DNA of 64,000 nucleotides, taken from JBOHRN01 sp050732775. Lineage in GTDB: Bacteria > Gemmatimonadota > Gemmatimonadetes > Longimicrobiales > Longimicrobiaceae. The translations under genes were made by a program, and so were the position numbers. Every line of letters starts with the position of its first letter. The first letter of the stretch is position 1. The notes below the pieces were generated by a model. The model was not told the origin of the DNA, did no database searches, and saw only the letters and a program-made list of their open reading frames with translations. The stretch is from contig JBOHRN010000010.1 of assembly GCA_050732775.1 (NCBI GenBank), forward strand, positions 124,001 through 188,000, read 5' to 3'. Positions 17,214 through 27,910 of this stretch are shown piece by piece.

Positions 17214-19451
17214 TCAGCCACCGAGGATACCGTCGAGAGCGTCCCTCGCCACCAGCACCTCGCGGGGTTTGGAGCCGTCTTGGGGACCAAGCACTCCCGC
17301 GTACTCGAGCTGGTCGATGATGCGGGCGGCGCGGCCGTAACCGATGCGCATGCGGCGCTGGAGGAGAGAGGTGGAGCCGCCCCGGTTCTGCGCGCACACC
17401 TCGGCCGCTTCCCGGAAGAGGGGGTCGCGGTCTTCCAGAGACTCCTCCGCCGAAGCGGTCTCTAACTCGGAGTCGTGCTCGCGCACCTGCTCCAAGATGT
17501 CTTCCTCCCCCTCCTCCACCAAACCCGCCTCCCGGCCGGGCACCTCCTGCTGGTACCACGCCATGAGCCGTTCGGTCTCCTCGGTGGAGAGAAAGGCCCC
17601 CTGAATGCGGACCGGATCGCTCCTGCCCGGGGGCAGAAAGAGCATGTCGCCGTTACCGAGCAGGTTGTCGGCGCCGCTCTGGTCCATGATGGTACGCGCA
17701 TCGATCTTGGACGACACCCGGAAGGCGATACGGCTGGGAAAGTTGGCCTTGATGAGTCCGGTGATCACGTTTACCGAAGGCCGCTGGGTGGCCAGGATCA
17801 GGTGTATGCCGATGGCGCGCGCCTTCTGGGCCAGGAGAGCGAGGGGGCGCTCCACCTCGGACTGTACGGTCATCATTAGGTCGGCCAACTCGTCGATCAC
17901 CACCACCACGTAGGGGAGGGGCCCACCCTGGTAGGGAGGCGCTCCGCCGTCACCGCCCACTACCTCGACCATCTCGTGGCCGCTCTCCAGACGCCGGTTG
18001 AAGTCGGACAGGTTGCGCACCCCGTTGGCCGACAGGAGCCGGTAGCGCCTCTCCATCTCCAGGATGGCCCAACGCAGTACACTGGCGGCCTCCTGGTTGT
18101 CGGTGACCACGGGGTGGCGCAGGTGCGGGAGCTGGTTGTACATGGATAGCTCCACCATCTTTGGGTCCACCATCAGAAAGCGCAGCCGCCGGGGCGGGTA
18201 GCGGTAAATCAGTGAGGTGACCAGGGTGTTGATGCACACCGACTTGCCCGAACCGGTGGCGCCCGCGATCAAGAGGTGAGGCATCTTGGCCAGGTCGGCC
18301 ACGTAGGGGCGGCCGGAGAGGTCCTTGCCCAAGGCCAGCGGCAGTAGCGCCCGGCTGTGGGTGTAGCCGTAAGACTCTAGCACCTCGCGGAAGTACACGG
18401 TGTCGGGTTCGGGGTTGGGGACCTCGACCCCGACAGCGCCTTTGCCCGGAATGGGGGCCACGATGCGCACCGAAGGCGCCCTGAGCGCCAGGGCCAGGTC
18501 CGGCTCCAGGTTGGCTATCTTGGATACTTTGACGCCGGGCGCCGGGCTCACCTCGAACTGAGTGACCACCGGTCCGGTGGTACGACCGACCAGTTCGCCC
18601 TGGAGCCGGAAAGTGGCCAGCTTCTCGATCAAAACCCGTCCCAGTTCGTCCAGCTTCTGGCGGCTTTTTTCCTCGTCGCGCGGAGGCGCCGGCTCCAGCA
18701 AAGAGGGGTCGGGTAGCTGGTCCGAACCCTCGGCGGGTATCTCCGGAGCTACAGCCGTGGACTCGGAGGGGTGGGCATAAGGGATGGGGGCTTCGGCCGG
18801 CTCCACATCCCGCTCCGGCTCCGTCTCCTCCGGCTGGCTACCAGCGGCCCCCGCCGGCTCGGACTCGCGCCGGGGCACGAGCCGACCGAGGGCGCCGGCC
18901 GTGTGCCGGAAGCCAGCGACCGCCCAACGGGCACCGGGGCGCAGCGGGTTCCACCCGGTGGTAGCCACGCACAGAGCCGCGAACAGGAAGCCGCCGAGCA
19001 GCAGGGCGCCGAACCACCCGGCCAAATCCACCATGCCCCCGCCCAGCACCGATCCCAACCACCCCGCCGACGCCGGAACCAGCTCGAGAGGTCTCGCCGC
19101 GGCGAAGATCGCGGCAGGGAGCAAGAGTACCAGCCCCGCCACCAGCACGGTGAGCCGGAGCACCGCCTCGCGGTCGAGCCGGTGAAAGCAGAAGAGTCCC
19201 CACACCGCCGGCAGGACGGGCAAAAAGACCGCCGCCGCGCCCAGCAGCCCCCACCCCGCCGAGCTGACCGCCCGGCCCAGAACGCCAACGATATTGCCCG
19301 CAGGGAAAACCCCCGCCGCGCCCGCTCCGAACAGCGAGAGCGGGATCAAGCTGAGCAGGAGGAGCACGGCCAAGGCCAGCAGGGAGATGCCCCAAAGGTC
19401 CCGCCGCTGGCCCCCCGCCAGCCAGGACGCGGAGCTTTTTTTTCGGGTCAC
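17214..19451 (-). CDS. ftsK: DNA translocase FtsK/SpoIIIE
   Basis: Septal DNA pump that clears and orients chromosomes at division. The N-terminal 4-5 transmembrane helices span about residues 18-165, followed by a Pro/Glu-rich linker of about 100 residues. The beta-alpha motor has Walker A GATGSGKS at 397-404 and Walker B VVVVIDELADLMM. The C-terminal gamma winged helix carries STSLLQRRMRIGYGRAARI. At 745 residues it is a short-linker form. Start GTG at 19451. An A8 run lies within the first codons. Confidence 0.96.
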   Translation of the reverse strand: MTRKKSSASWLAGGQRRDLWGISLLALAVLLLLSLIPLSLFGAGAAGVFPAGNIVGVLGRAVSSAGWGLLGAAAVFLPVLPAVWGLFCFHRLDREAVLRLTVLVAGLVLLLPAAIFAAARPLELVPASAGWLGSVLGGGMVDLAGWFGALLLGGFLFAALCVATTGWNPLRPGARWAVAGFRHTAGALGRLVPRRESEPAGAAGSQPEETEPERDVEPAEAPIPYAHPSESTAVAPEIPAEGSDQLPDPSLLEPAPPRDEEKSRQKLDELGRVLIEKLATFRLQGELVGRTTGPVVTQFEVSPAPGVKVSKIANLEPDLALALRAPSVRIVAPIPGKGAVGVEVPNPEPDTVYFREVLESYGYTHSRALLPLALGKDLSGRPYVADLAKMPHLLIAGATGSGKSVCINTLVTSLIYRYPPRRLRFLMVDPKMVELSMYNQLPHLRHPVVTDNQEAASVLRWAILEMERRYRLLSANGVRNLSDFNRRLESGHEMVEVVGGDGGAPPYQGGPLPYVVVVIDELADLMMTVQSEVERPLALLAQKARAIGIHLILATQRPSVNVITGLIKANFPSRIAFRVSSKIDARTIMDQSGADNLLGNGDMLFLPPGRSDPVRIQGAFLSTEETERLMAWYQQEVPGREAGLVEEGEEDILEQVREHDSELETASAEESLEDRDPLFREAAEVCAQNRGGSTSLLQRRMRIGYGRAARIIDQLEYAGVLGPQDGSKPREVLVARDALDGILGG

Positions 19452-19460
19452 GGAAGCAAG

Positions 19461-20194
19461 TTACACTTCCGAACTGGTTAATTCCAGCAGGCGGATCTGG
19501 CGGTCCTCGAGCACCGGCACCAGGTCGAAGCGATCGATCTCGGCGCACACGGCCAGGTCGTCGCCCAACCCGGCCTCCACGATCATGCGTCCGGCCGCGG
19601 TACCGGCAAACATCCCGGGTCCCGGCTCGAACTTCTCGGCCAGGGCGCGGGCCGCAAGGGCCGCGTCGTTGAATTCACAGCTGTCGGCGCACCCCTCCAC
19701 CCGGTCGACCAGTACCCCGGCACACACCGCGTCCTCCAGCGTAAAGCGGCCTTCGCGGCCCGCGCACACCACCACCACGTCGGCGCCCTCCCGGGCCAAC
19801 TCCCGAGCCACCGCCTGAAGGTTCAGGAACGACGCCACCAGCACCCGTTCGGCTCCGCCGGCGAGGGAAAGGGCGTGGGTGCCGTTGGTGGTATTCATCA
19901 CCAACGCTTTGCCAGCCACCACCTCCGGGGTGAACTCCCGGGGCGAGTTGCCCAGGTCAAAGCCCTCTATGGGCAAGCAGCGCTTCTCTCCGCACAGTAA
20001 GACGTCGTCGCGGCCCAGGGAGTTGGCTAGCTTGATGGCTTCCTCGACCGACGCTACCGGGTAGATACCGCTGGCCCCCGAGCCGAGGGCTTGTACGATG
20101 GTGCTGGCAGCCCGCAGCACGTCGATTACCACCGCTGTCCGTCCCGCCAGCTCGGCCGAGGAGAGCTCCCCTGGTACCATGAAAACATCGTACT

Positions 20195-20198
<4 letters not shown>
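19461..20198 (-). CDS. comB: 2-phosphosulfolactate phosphatase family protein (ComB-like)
   Basis: 245-residue member of the ComB family, which dephosphorylates 2-phosphosulfolactate in the archaeal coenzyme M pathway. Seen: TAVVIDVLRAASTIVQAL, LLCGEKRCLPIEGFDLGNSP, VMNTTNGTHAL, and VVCAGREGRFTLEDAVCAG. It overlaps the accC stop (GTGA). comA and comC are absent here and the bacterium is not expected to make coenzyme M, so a sulfolactate, sulfolipid-related or other phosphatase role is possible. Confidence 0.85.
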
Positions 20199-21538
<1,340 letters not shown>

Positions 21539-22714
21539 CTACCCCTGCTCGCGGCCCGCGGCTTCCGGATCCCAACCCGCCTCGGCGCCCGACTCCACCC
21601 CCGACACCCGCAAGGCAAACTCCGACGGGTTGGAGGCGTAGCGCAGGGCCCAGTCGTACGAGATCAGCCCCCGCTGGTGGAGGTCTAGCAAGCTCTGGTC
21701 AAAGGTCTGCATGCCGTACTGTTCCTTGCCCTCGGCTAGCAGCTCGTGGACGGTGTGGAGCTGGCCCGCGTCGCGGATGCGCTCGGAGATGGCCGCGGTG
21801 TTGACCAGCACCTCGGCCGCGGGCACCCGCCCCGGGTTGTCGGCGCGGGGGATGAGCCGGAGCGAGACGATGGCCCTGAGCGCCGCGGCCAGAAGGTCTC
21901 GCACCTCGGCGTGCTGGTGGGGCGGAAAGAAGGAAACCACCCGGCCGATGGTTTGGGCCGCGTCGGTGGTGTGGAGGGTGGAGAGGACCAGATGGCCGGT
22001 GTCGGCCGCTTTGAGTACCGTCTCCATCGACTCCCGGTCGCGGATCTCCCCCAGCATGATGACGTCAGGGTCCTGCCGCAGGACGTGGCGGAGGGCGTCG
22101 TGAAATGAAGAGGTGTCGGTTCCCACCTCGCGCTGGCTGATGAAAGACTTACTGTCGCGGTGCAGGAACTCGATGGGGTCCTCCACGGTCACTACGTTGA
22201 GGGCGCGCCGGTCGTTGAGGGAACGGATCAGGGAGGCCAGGGTGGTGGATTTTCCGCTGCCCGTAACCCCGGTGACCAAAATGAGCCCGCGCGGGGCGTC
22301 CACCATCTCTGCCATCACCGGCGGGAGGTTGAGCTCCTCCAGGGTGGGAATCTCGAAGGGGATGGCCCGAAAGGCGAAGCCCAAGGTGCCGCGCTGCTGG
22401 AACACCGTGGTCCGGAAGCGCCCCACCCCTGGCACGCCGATGGCGAAATCCATCTCGCGTCCAGCCCGGAACCGCTCCCGGTGCTCCGGGCTCATCAGCT
22501 CCTCGGCCACCTTGGCCAGGTCGTTGGGGCGCAGGACCGGTAGCTCGGTCTCTTTGAGCTCTCCACCAACCCGCACCACGGGCGGGCGCCCGGCCTTGAG
22601 GTGCAAGTCCGAAGCGCCGAGCTGGATCATCTCCCTGAGCGCCCGGGAGAGGCGGAAGCTCTCGCCCTCGCCTCCGGCAGCGGGCGGCGGGAGCGGGTTC
22701 TCGGGCGGGCTCAC
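21539..22714 (-). CDS. pilT: Type IV pilus retraction ATPase PilT
   Basis: Hexameric ATPase that depolymerises type IV pili at the inner membrane. It has an N-terminal PAS-like domain (LGASDLHLKAGRPP), Walker A GVTGSGKST at residues 149-157, the Asp box TVEDPIEFLHRD, the Walker B segment VIMLGEIRDRESMETVL, the His box STLHTTDAAQTI, and a C-terminal TFDQSLLDLHQRGLISYDWAL. At 391 residues it is full length. Its GTG overlaps the accB stop (GTGA) and it abuts accC. No other pilus gene is present apart from a pseudopilin-like gene at 37241. Confidence 0.96.
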   Translation of the reverse strand: MSPPENPLPPPAAGGEGESFRLSRALREMIQLGASDLHLKAGRPPVVRVGGELKETELPVLRPNDLAKVAEELMSPEHRERFRAGREMDFAIGVPGVGRFRTTVFQQRGTLGFAFRAIPFEIPTLEELNLPPVMAEMVDAPRGLILVTGVTGSGKSTTLASLIRSLNDRRALNVVTVEDPIEFLHRDSKSFISQREVGTDTSSFHDALRHVLRQDPDVIMLGEIRDRESMETVLKAADTGHLVLSTLHTTDAAQTIGRVVSFFPPHQHAEVRDLLAAALRAIVSLRLIPRADNPGRVPAAEVLVNTAAISERIRDAGQLHTVHELLAEGKEQYGMQTFDQSLLDLHQRGLISYDWALRYASNPSEFALRVSGVESGAEAGWDPEAAGREQG

Positions 22715-23199
22715 GCCGCCGGCTCGAGGCGGAAGAGGACCTCGCCGTACTCGACTGGTTCGGCGTTCTCTATGCAGATCTCGCGCACCGTACCGTCGAT
22801 CTCGGCCTCGAGTTCGTTCATGAGTTTCATGGCCTCGAGGATGCAGAGCGTCTGCCCCTTGCTCACGCTGCCGCCCACTTCGACGTAAGGCGGCGCCTCG
22901 GGAGAGGAAGAGCGGTAGAAGGTTCCCACCATGGGGGATTTTACCTCCACCAGCTTTTCGCCCCTCCCGGGGGCCGGGGGCTCCTCGGGCTCGGGCGCCG
23001 GCTCTTTTGCGGGCGTATGAGTGGACGTGGTCGCCGCCGGAGCGGGCGGGGCCGCCGACGCGGAGGGAGGGGCCGGGCCGGCTCCGGCGGGGGTCTTGGC
23101 GATGCGGATGCGGGTGCCCCCCCGGTTGAGCTCGAGCGAATCGATGCCGCTCTCCTCAACCGTGCGGATCAGCTCCCTCAGATATTCCAGGTCGATCAT
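22711..23199 (-). CDS. accB: Acetyl-CoA carboxylase biotin carboxyl carrier protein
   Basis: 162-residue carrier. The N-terminal helical region (LRELIRTVEESGIDSLEL) leads to a Pro/Ala-rich linker, then the biotinyl domain with the biotin site CILEAMKLMNELEAE (Lys within EAMKLMN). The ATG overlaps the efp stop (ATGA) and the stop overlaps the pilT start. Together with accC it forms an efp-accB-pilT-accC-comB coupled run. Confidence 0.96.
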   Translation of the reverse strand: MIDLEYLRELIRTVEESGIDSLELNRGGTRIRIAKTPAGAGPAPPSASAAPPAPAATTSTHTPAKEPAPEPEEPPAPGRGEKLVEVKSPMVGTFYRSSSPEAPPYVEVGGSVSKGQTLCILEAMKLMNELEAEIDGTVREICIENAEPVEYGEVLFRLEPAA

Positions 23200-23762
23200 T
23201 TGGAGGCCCGTTCGAGGTACTTGCCTTCCCGCCGGTCTACCCGGATCACCTCTCCCTCCTCCACGAAGAGAGGCACCTGGACCGTCGCGCCGGTCTCCAA
23301 CTGGGCCGGCTTGGTGCCCCCCTGGGCGGTGTCACCGCGCACACCCGGGTCGGTTCGGGAGATTTCCAGTTCCACGAAGTACGGCAACTCGACCGAGATC
23401 ACCCGGCTGTTTAAGACCAGCCCCTCGCACTCCATGTTCTCCTTGAGGTAGGCGAGCTGGTCGTTCCCGATGACCTCCTTCGAGAGGGGGATCATCTCGT
23501 ACGTCTCCAGATCCATGAAGTGGTACAGCTGCCCGTCGCTGTAGCTGTACTGGACCGGGTGGCGCTCCAGCCGCACGTCTTCGACCTTCTCGCCCGCCCG
23601 GAAGGTCTTGTCGGTGACCGCGCCGGTGAGAACGTTCTTGAGTTTGGTGCGCACGAAGGCGCCCCCCTTCCCCGGTTTGACGTGCTGGAAGTAGGTGATG
23701 GTGTACAGGACACCTCCCATGCGCAGCGTTAGTCCGTTCCTGAAATCGGCAGTCGTCGCCAC
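23196..23762 (-). CDS. efp: Translation elongation factor P
   Basis: Rescues ribosomes stalled at polyproline. The 188-residue three-domain length is normal. The modifiable loop PGKGGA places Lys32 at the site that is lysylated or otherwise modified in other bacteria; a lysine-type system is implied, but no modification gene (epmA, earP) is in this window. The C-terminal region GATVQVPLFVEEGEVIRVDRR is typical. The aroQ-efp-accB order matches many genomes. Confidence 0.97.
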   Translation of the reverse strand: MATTADFRNGLTLRMGGVLYTITYFQHVKPGKGGAFVRTKLKNVLTGAVTDKTFRAGEKVEDVRLERHPVQYSYSDGQLYHFMDLETYEMIPLSKEVIGNDQLAYLKENMECEGLVLNSRVISVELPYFVELEISRTDPGVRGDTAQGGTKPAQLETGATVQVPLFVEEGEVIRVDRREGKYLERASK

Positions 23763-23773
23763 TGTTCTATCCG

Positions 23774-24235
23774 CTAGAGTTTGTTTCGCAGTACCTCTAC
23801 CAGTCCGCGCAAAGCCAGCCGGTACCCCGCCGCGCCGAAGCCCTGGACCACGCCGGCCGCCCGGTCGGACAGCAGCGAGCGGCGCCGGAACGGCTCCCGG
23901 GCGTGGAGATTGGAAAGGTGCACCTCTACAAAGGGCAAATCCACGGCCAGGAGGGCGTCGCGCAGAGCCACGCTGGTGTGGGTGTACCCGCCCGCGTTCA
24001 CCAGCAACCCCGCTGCCTCTCCGGCAGCGGCGTGGACGGCGTCGATCAGGGCGCCCTCGGAGTTCGACTGGACCGTCCGTACCCGTACGCCCAACTCCGC
24101 TCCGAGCGCGGTCAGCCCCCGGTCGATCTCCTCCAGGGTAGACGCCCCGTAGAGCCCCACCTCTCGCTGGCCTAGCAGGTTCAGGTTGGGGCCGTGGAGG
24201 ACGACGGCGGTTACTTCTTTAGACTTTGCAGCCAA
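23774..24235 (-). CDS. aroQ: 3-dehydroquinate dehydratase, type II
   Basis: Third step of the shikimate pathway. 153 residues; VVLHGPNLNLLGQREVGLYG includes the catalytic tyrosine at position 29, NAGGYTHTSVALRDAL the substrate-binding loop, and VEVHLSN the catalytic histidine at 106. The usual NPGAYTHTS is NAGGYTHTS here, a mild change. Start TTG at 24235 gives a 25-base overlap with the TPR gene; no later good start is seen. It is followed 11 bases later by efp. Confidence 0.94.
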   Translation of the reverse strand: MAAKSKEVTAVVLHGPNLNLLGQREVGLYGASTLEEIDRGLTALGAELGVRVRTVQSNSEGALIDAVHAAAGEAAGLLVNAGGYTHTSVALRDALLAVDLPFVEVHLSNLHAREPFRRRSLLSDRAAGVVQGFGAAGYRLALRGLVEVLRNKL

Positions 24236-25830
24236 GCCTGAAAAGACTCCAGATCGTCGTCACCCCCCTGGTTATCCTCATCCTCCGGCGCGGACGTGGC
24301 TCCGCCCTCGGAGTCGGAGGTATCGCCCGCCGAGAAAAAGTCGTCGAACGACCACCCGCCCTCCGACTCCTCTGGCTCCGCTTCGCGCTCCACCTCCGCT
24401 CGCGCCTCGTCGGGCGGAGCCACATCCGCCTCCGGAGCGGAAAACTCGGCCCACGGTTCGTCGTCCGTGTCGCCGACTGGTTCCGCGCTGGACAGCTCGA
24501 ACTCCCCCTCCAGGGGTGTGAAACCGGCTTCTTCGAGCTCTTGTCCGGCGGCTGGTTCCGGGCCGGCCGGTGCCGGCTCCCCGGCGTCCCCGGGCGACCA
24601 GTCTAGCAGGCGCCCGAGGTAGCCGCCGATGGTCTCGGTCTCCCCCCTCGCCACGGCCGCAGCCGGTTCGGCGCTTTCTGCTTCGGGAGCAGGGGGCTCT
24701 TGGCCCTCCGCGGAGCCCTCGAAACCGTGCTCGAAGGAGAGGGCGAAGGGGTCGTCACCCCCGTTCTGCGGCCCTTCCTCGGCCGGTCCTTCGCCAGCGA
24801 AGGTCAGTTCGTCCACCTCTAGCGCATCCTCGCCGGGCTCGATGGCAGGGGGTTCTTCCGGGTTCGCGGCGGCGAGAAGCTCCAACTCCTCGAGCCGGCT
24901 CGAGAGCTCGGCGTCCTCGCTGCGATCGGCCAGTAGCTTCCGGTAGACCGCGGCGGCGCGCAGGTACAGCCCCTGGCGGGCGTACAACTCGGCGATGGTC
25001 TCGGTGACCACGCCGTCGTCTTCCTCGCCAGCTTCTGCGGCGCTTTCTTCGCCCCGGCCAGCTGGCTCGCCGAGCAGGGCGTTGTCGTCCAACTCCAGCG
25101 GTTGATCGAAGGTGACCACGCCGAGCTCCTCGGGCTCCACGCTGTCGGGGACTTTCCCGGCCCCGAGGGGCTCTCCGGCCGGGGTGGTTAGCCCCTCCAC
25201 CACCACGTCGGGCTGGTCGTCGCTAGCGGGAGCTGACTCCTGACCCCAACCGGTGTAGAGGCCGGGCTCTTCCGACTCTTCTCTGCTTGCCTCTGGGCTG
25301 GTCTGGAAATCGGGCGCGACTTCAGCTTCGTTGGTGAACTCCGGCTGGGAGGCGAGTTCGTTCTCGGTGCCGAACCCCGGCTCGCCTACGGGCGCTTCCT
25401 CCCCGGCTCCTCGGGGGGCGCGCAGAGTATCCAGCGCCGCGCGGGCGTCTTCGTTCAGCGGGTCTACGGCCAGGAGCCGTTCATACCAGCCAGCCGACTC
25501 TTGGTCGCGCCCGCCGGCGGCAGCGATCTCGCCTAGCGAGCGGAGCGCCACCAGATTCTGAGGATCCGCGTCCAGGACGTGCCGGAACTCGGATTCGGCG
25601 TCCGTCGCCACCCCCCGTTCGCGCAGCACGCGGCCGAGCACGATATGGGCGCTCAGGTAGTCCGGTTGGTGCTTGAGACCTTCCCGCAGCACGTCTTCGG
25701 CCTGTTCGAGCTGTCCGGACTTGCGGTAAGCGTTGGCTAGCGGCACGAAGTAACGGCCCTCGGGCTGCTCGGCGTGCTTGCGCTCGTAAGTCTCGATTTC
25801 GGCGGAGAGCTCGGGAGAGGTGTCGGACAT
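24211..25830 (-). CDS. TPR-repeat protein with long acidic tail
   Basis: 539 residues. The first ~130 form tetratricopeptide repeats (PEGRYFVPLANAYRKSGQLE, YLSAHIVLGRVLRERG, NLVALRSLGEIAAAGGR). The remainder is a low-complexity Glu/Ala/Pro-rich stretch with one further TPR around TIAELYARQGLYLRAAAVYR. It ends in a GWSFDDFF-like acidic patch and a short helix FQAWLQSLKK. No signal peptide is seen. It may be a cytoplasmic scaffold, but there is no evidence for a partner. It sits at the head of the aroQ-efp-acc run. Confidence 0.8.
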   Translation of the reverse strand: MSDTSPELSAEIETYERKHAEQPEGRYFVPLANAYRKSGQLEQAEDVLREGLKHQPDYLSAHIVLGRVLRERGVATDAESEFRHVLDADPQNLVALRSLGEIAAAGGRDQESAGWYERLLAVDPLNEDARAALDTLRAPRGAGEEAPVGEPGFGTENELASQPEFTNEAEVAPDFQTSPEASREESEEPGLYTGWGQESAPASDDQPDVVVEGLTTPAGEPLGAGKVPDSVEPEELGVVTFDQPLELDDNALLGEPAGRGEESAAEAGEEDDGVVTETIAELYARQGLYLRAAAVYRKLLADRSEDAELSSRLEELELLAAANPEEPPAIEPGEDALEVDELTFAGEGPAEEGPQNGGDDPFALSFEHGFEGSAEGQEPPAPEAESAEPAAAVARGETETIGGYLGRLLDWSPGDAGEPAPAGPEPAAGQELEEAGFTPLEGEFELSSAEPVGDTDDEPWAEFSAPEADVAPPDEARAEVEREAEPEESEGGWSFDDFFSAGDTSDSEGGATSAPEDEDNQGGDDDLESFQAWLQSLKK

Positions 25831-25890
25831 GGTCTAGGCGGAGAACGAACGGTATGCGGTTGCCGCCAGAGGGCGGAGCCAAGGGGAGAA

Positions 25891-25920
25891 AAGCTACTAC
25901 CCCGCTGGTCGTCGTGTCAA
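25891..25920 (-). promoter_or_regulatory. Predicted promoter upstream of the acidic TPR gene
   Basis: Minus strand: perfect -35 TTGACA (25915-25920), an 18-base spacer and -10 TAGCTT (25891-25896). A start near 25884 would leave a leader of about 54 bases. It could drive the whole TPR-aroQ-efp-accB-pilT-accC run. Confidence 0.5.
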
Positions 25921-25979
25921 CGGCTCCGGAAAGGCGGCCGCGAGCCGCAGTCCAGCCCCACGCTTTAGCCAGTAATAGG

Positions 25980-26008
25980 TTGCTAGCAGCGCCAAAAAAG
26001 GGTAAGTT
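25980..26008 (+). promoter_or_regulatory. Possible promoter of the PpiD-like gene
   Basis: Plus strand: -35 TTGCTA (25980-25985), a 17-base spacer and -10 TAAGTT (26003-26008). The downstream leader would be about 80 bases. This is divergent to the TPR promoter in the longest gap of the window; nothing else is recognised in 25831-26093. Confidence 0.35.
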
Positions 26009-26093
26009 ACGGTTCTTTTCTTGCCCAGCCCAGCGAGCCGTTCCGGCAAGGCGGGGCATACTCTCAACCTACGCGGCGGAAGCTGACTAACCG

Positions 26094-27908
26094 ATGTTGA
26101 TGTCGAAGATTCGCAACAGCACCGTGTTCGTGGCCCTGGTTTTCGGGCTGGGCATGGTGGGGTGGTTCCTGATGGACTTTTCTTTGGACGGGTCACCGCT
26201 GGGCGGCGCGGCGGGCGAGATCGGGAGCGTGAACGGGCAGCCGGTCACCTTCCTGAAGTACCAAGAGACGTATCAGCGGCTGGCCCAACAAGCCCAGCAA
26301 GAGGGCGGGCTTTCGAGTGGGCAACAGCGAGAGCTGGAGGGGCTGGCGTGGCGGCAGGTGGTCAACGACATCCTCCTGGAGCAGGAGATGCGCGGACGCG
26401 GCATCCAGACGAGTAACCAGGAGGTCCGGCAGGCGGCTTACCTGGTTCCGCATCCAGAGTTGATGCGGAACGAGATTTTCATGACCGACGGTCGCTTTGA
26501 CCTGCGCCGCTACCAGGAGTTCCTCTCCAGTCCTACCACCGACGACCGGCTCCTCCTGGAGCTAGAGCAGTACTACCGCGACATCATCCCCCGCAACAAG
26601 TTGGTCAGGCAGGTGACCTCGGGGATCTTTCCCACCGACCAACGGCTCTGGCAGCTTTGGCGCGACCAAAACGAGACCGCCACTGTCGACTACCTCTTCC
26701 TGGACCCCTCACGCCTAGTGCCCGGCGAAGTAGAGGTATCGGACGCCGAGGCGCGCCGCTACTACCGGGAACACAGAGACGACTTTGAGCGCTCCGCCAC
26801 CGCCCGGCTCACGCTGGCGGTAATCGAAAAAGAGGGACTCACCGCCGCCGACAGCGCCGCCGCCCTGGAACGGGCGCGCCGGGTGCGGGCCGGGATCCTG
26901 GAAGAAGGGGGCGACTTCGCCGAGACGGCCCGGCTCGAATCGGCCGACCCCGGCAGCCGGGAGCAGGGGGGCACCCTGGCTCCCTTCGGGCGCGGCACCA
27001 CCGCGCCCGAGTTCGAGGAGGCGGCGTTCTCCCTGCCGCTGGGCGAGGTTTCCCAGCCGGTTCTCAGCGACTTCGGATACCACCTTATCCAGGTTTCGGA
27101 GCGGGAGGACGACCTGGTGACGGCGAGCCATATCCTGATCCCCATCGAGAAGGGAGACGAGGAGTTGGACGCCCTCTACGCCAGGGTAGACTCCCTGGAA
27201 CTCCTGGCCCTGGACGTGGGGGCCCGGGCCGCGGCCGGGGCGGTGGACGCCGCGCTCCGCCGGGAGATCGAAGTGAGCGAAGGGCTCCCGCTGGTAGACG
27301 GCGTGGGCTCCGCCATCGAGGCGGTGTACTGGGCGGAGGAGGTGAGCGAAGAGGAGACCGGGGAACGGGTTAGCCCGGTCTTCGAGACCGACCAAGCGTT
27401 CTACCTGGCCGAGTTGGAGGGATTCTCGCCCGCGGGAGTGCTCCCCTGGCGCGAGGCGGCCCCGATCATCCGCCGCCTGCTGGCCCTGGAGAAGAAGCGG
27501 GAGCGCACCCGGGAGATCGGCCGGGAGATGGTGGCCGAGGTCCGCGCCGGCTCCACCCTGGAAGAGGTCGCCGCCCGGCGCGGACTCGAAGTGGAGCGGG
27601 TAGAGGGGCTCACCCGGACCGCCCCCAACCGGGTCTTCGGGCAGTCGAACGCCGCGGTGGGCGCGGCCTTCGGAACTCCCCTCGGAGAGGTCAGCGGAGT
27701 GGCCGAGACCAGCGCCGGCCTCTTCCTGGTACGTCCACTGGAGCGCGTCGCAGCCGACCGGGAAGAGTGGGCAGTCCAGAAGGAGCAGCAGCGCGCCGGG
27801 GTAACCACCGAGCTACAGCAGGAGGCCCTGGCTCGTTGGCTGGAAGCGCTGCGCGAGAGCGCCGAGGTGGTAGACCGGCGCGACCAAGTGCTCGAACCAG
27901 CGGCGTAG
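26094..27908 (+). CDS. PpiD/SurA-like periplasmic peptidyl-prolyl isomerase
   Basis: 604-residue membrane-anchored chaperone. A short cytoplasmic N-terminus precedes a transmembrane helix (STVFVALVFGLGMVGWFLM, residues 9-27). Next comes a SurA_N-like helical region (VNGQPVTFLKYQETYQRLAQ) and one clear parvulin domain at about 235-340 with LAPFGRGTTAPEFEEAAFSL. A second, weaker rotamase-like region is possible near 350-450. It probably assists folding of exported envelope proteins. It is the only plus-strand gene before 32398 and converges on DUF4321. Confidence 0.87.
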   Translation: MLMSKIRNSTVFVALVFGLGMVGWFLMDFSLDGSPLGGAAGEIGSVNGQPVTFLKYQETYQRLAQQAQQEGGLSSGQQRELEGLAWRQVVNDILLEQEMRGRGIQTSNQEVRQAAYLVPHPELMRNEIFMTDGRFDLRRYQEFLSSPTTDDRLLLELEQYYRDIIPRNKLVRQVTSGIFPTDQRLWQLWRDQNETATVDYLFLDPSRLVPGEVEVSDAEARRYYREHRDDFERSATARLTLAVIEKEGLTAADSAAALERARRVRAGILEEGGDFAETARLESADPGSREQGGTLAPFGRGTTAPEFEEAAFSLPLGEVSQPVLSDFGYHLIQVSEREDDLVTASHILIPIEKGDEELDALYARVDSLELLALDVGARAAAGAVDAALRREIEVSEGLPLVDGVGSAIEAVYWAEEVSEEETGERVSPVFETDQAFYLAELEGFSPAGVLPWREAAPIIRRLLALEKKRERTREIGREMVAEVRAGSTLEEVAARRGLEVERVEGLTRTAPNRVFGQSNAAVGAAFGTPLGEVSGVAETSAGLFLVRPLERVAADREEWAVQKEQQRAGVTTELQQEALARWLEALRESAEVVDRRDQVLEPAA

Positions 27909-27910
27909 CG

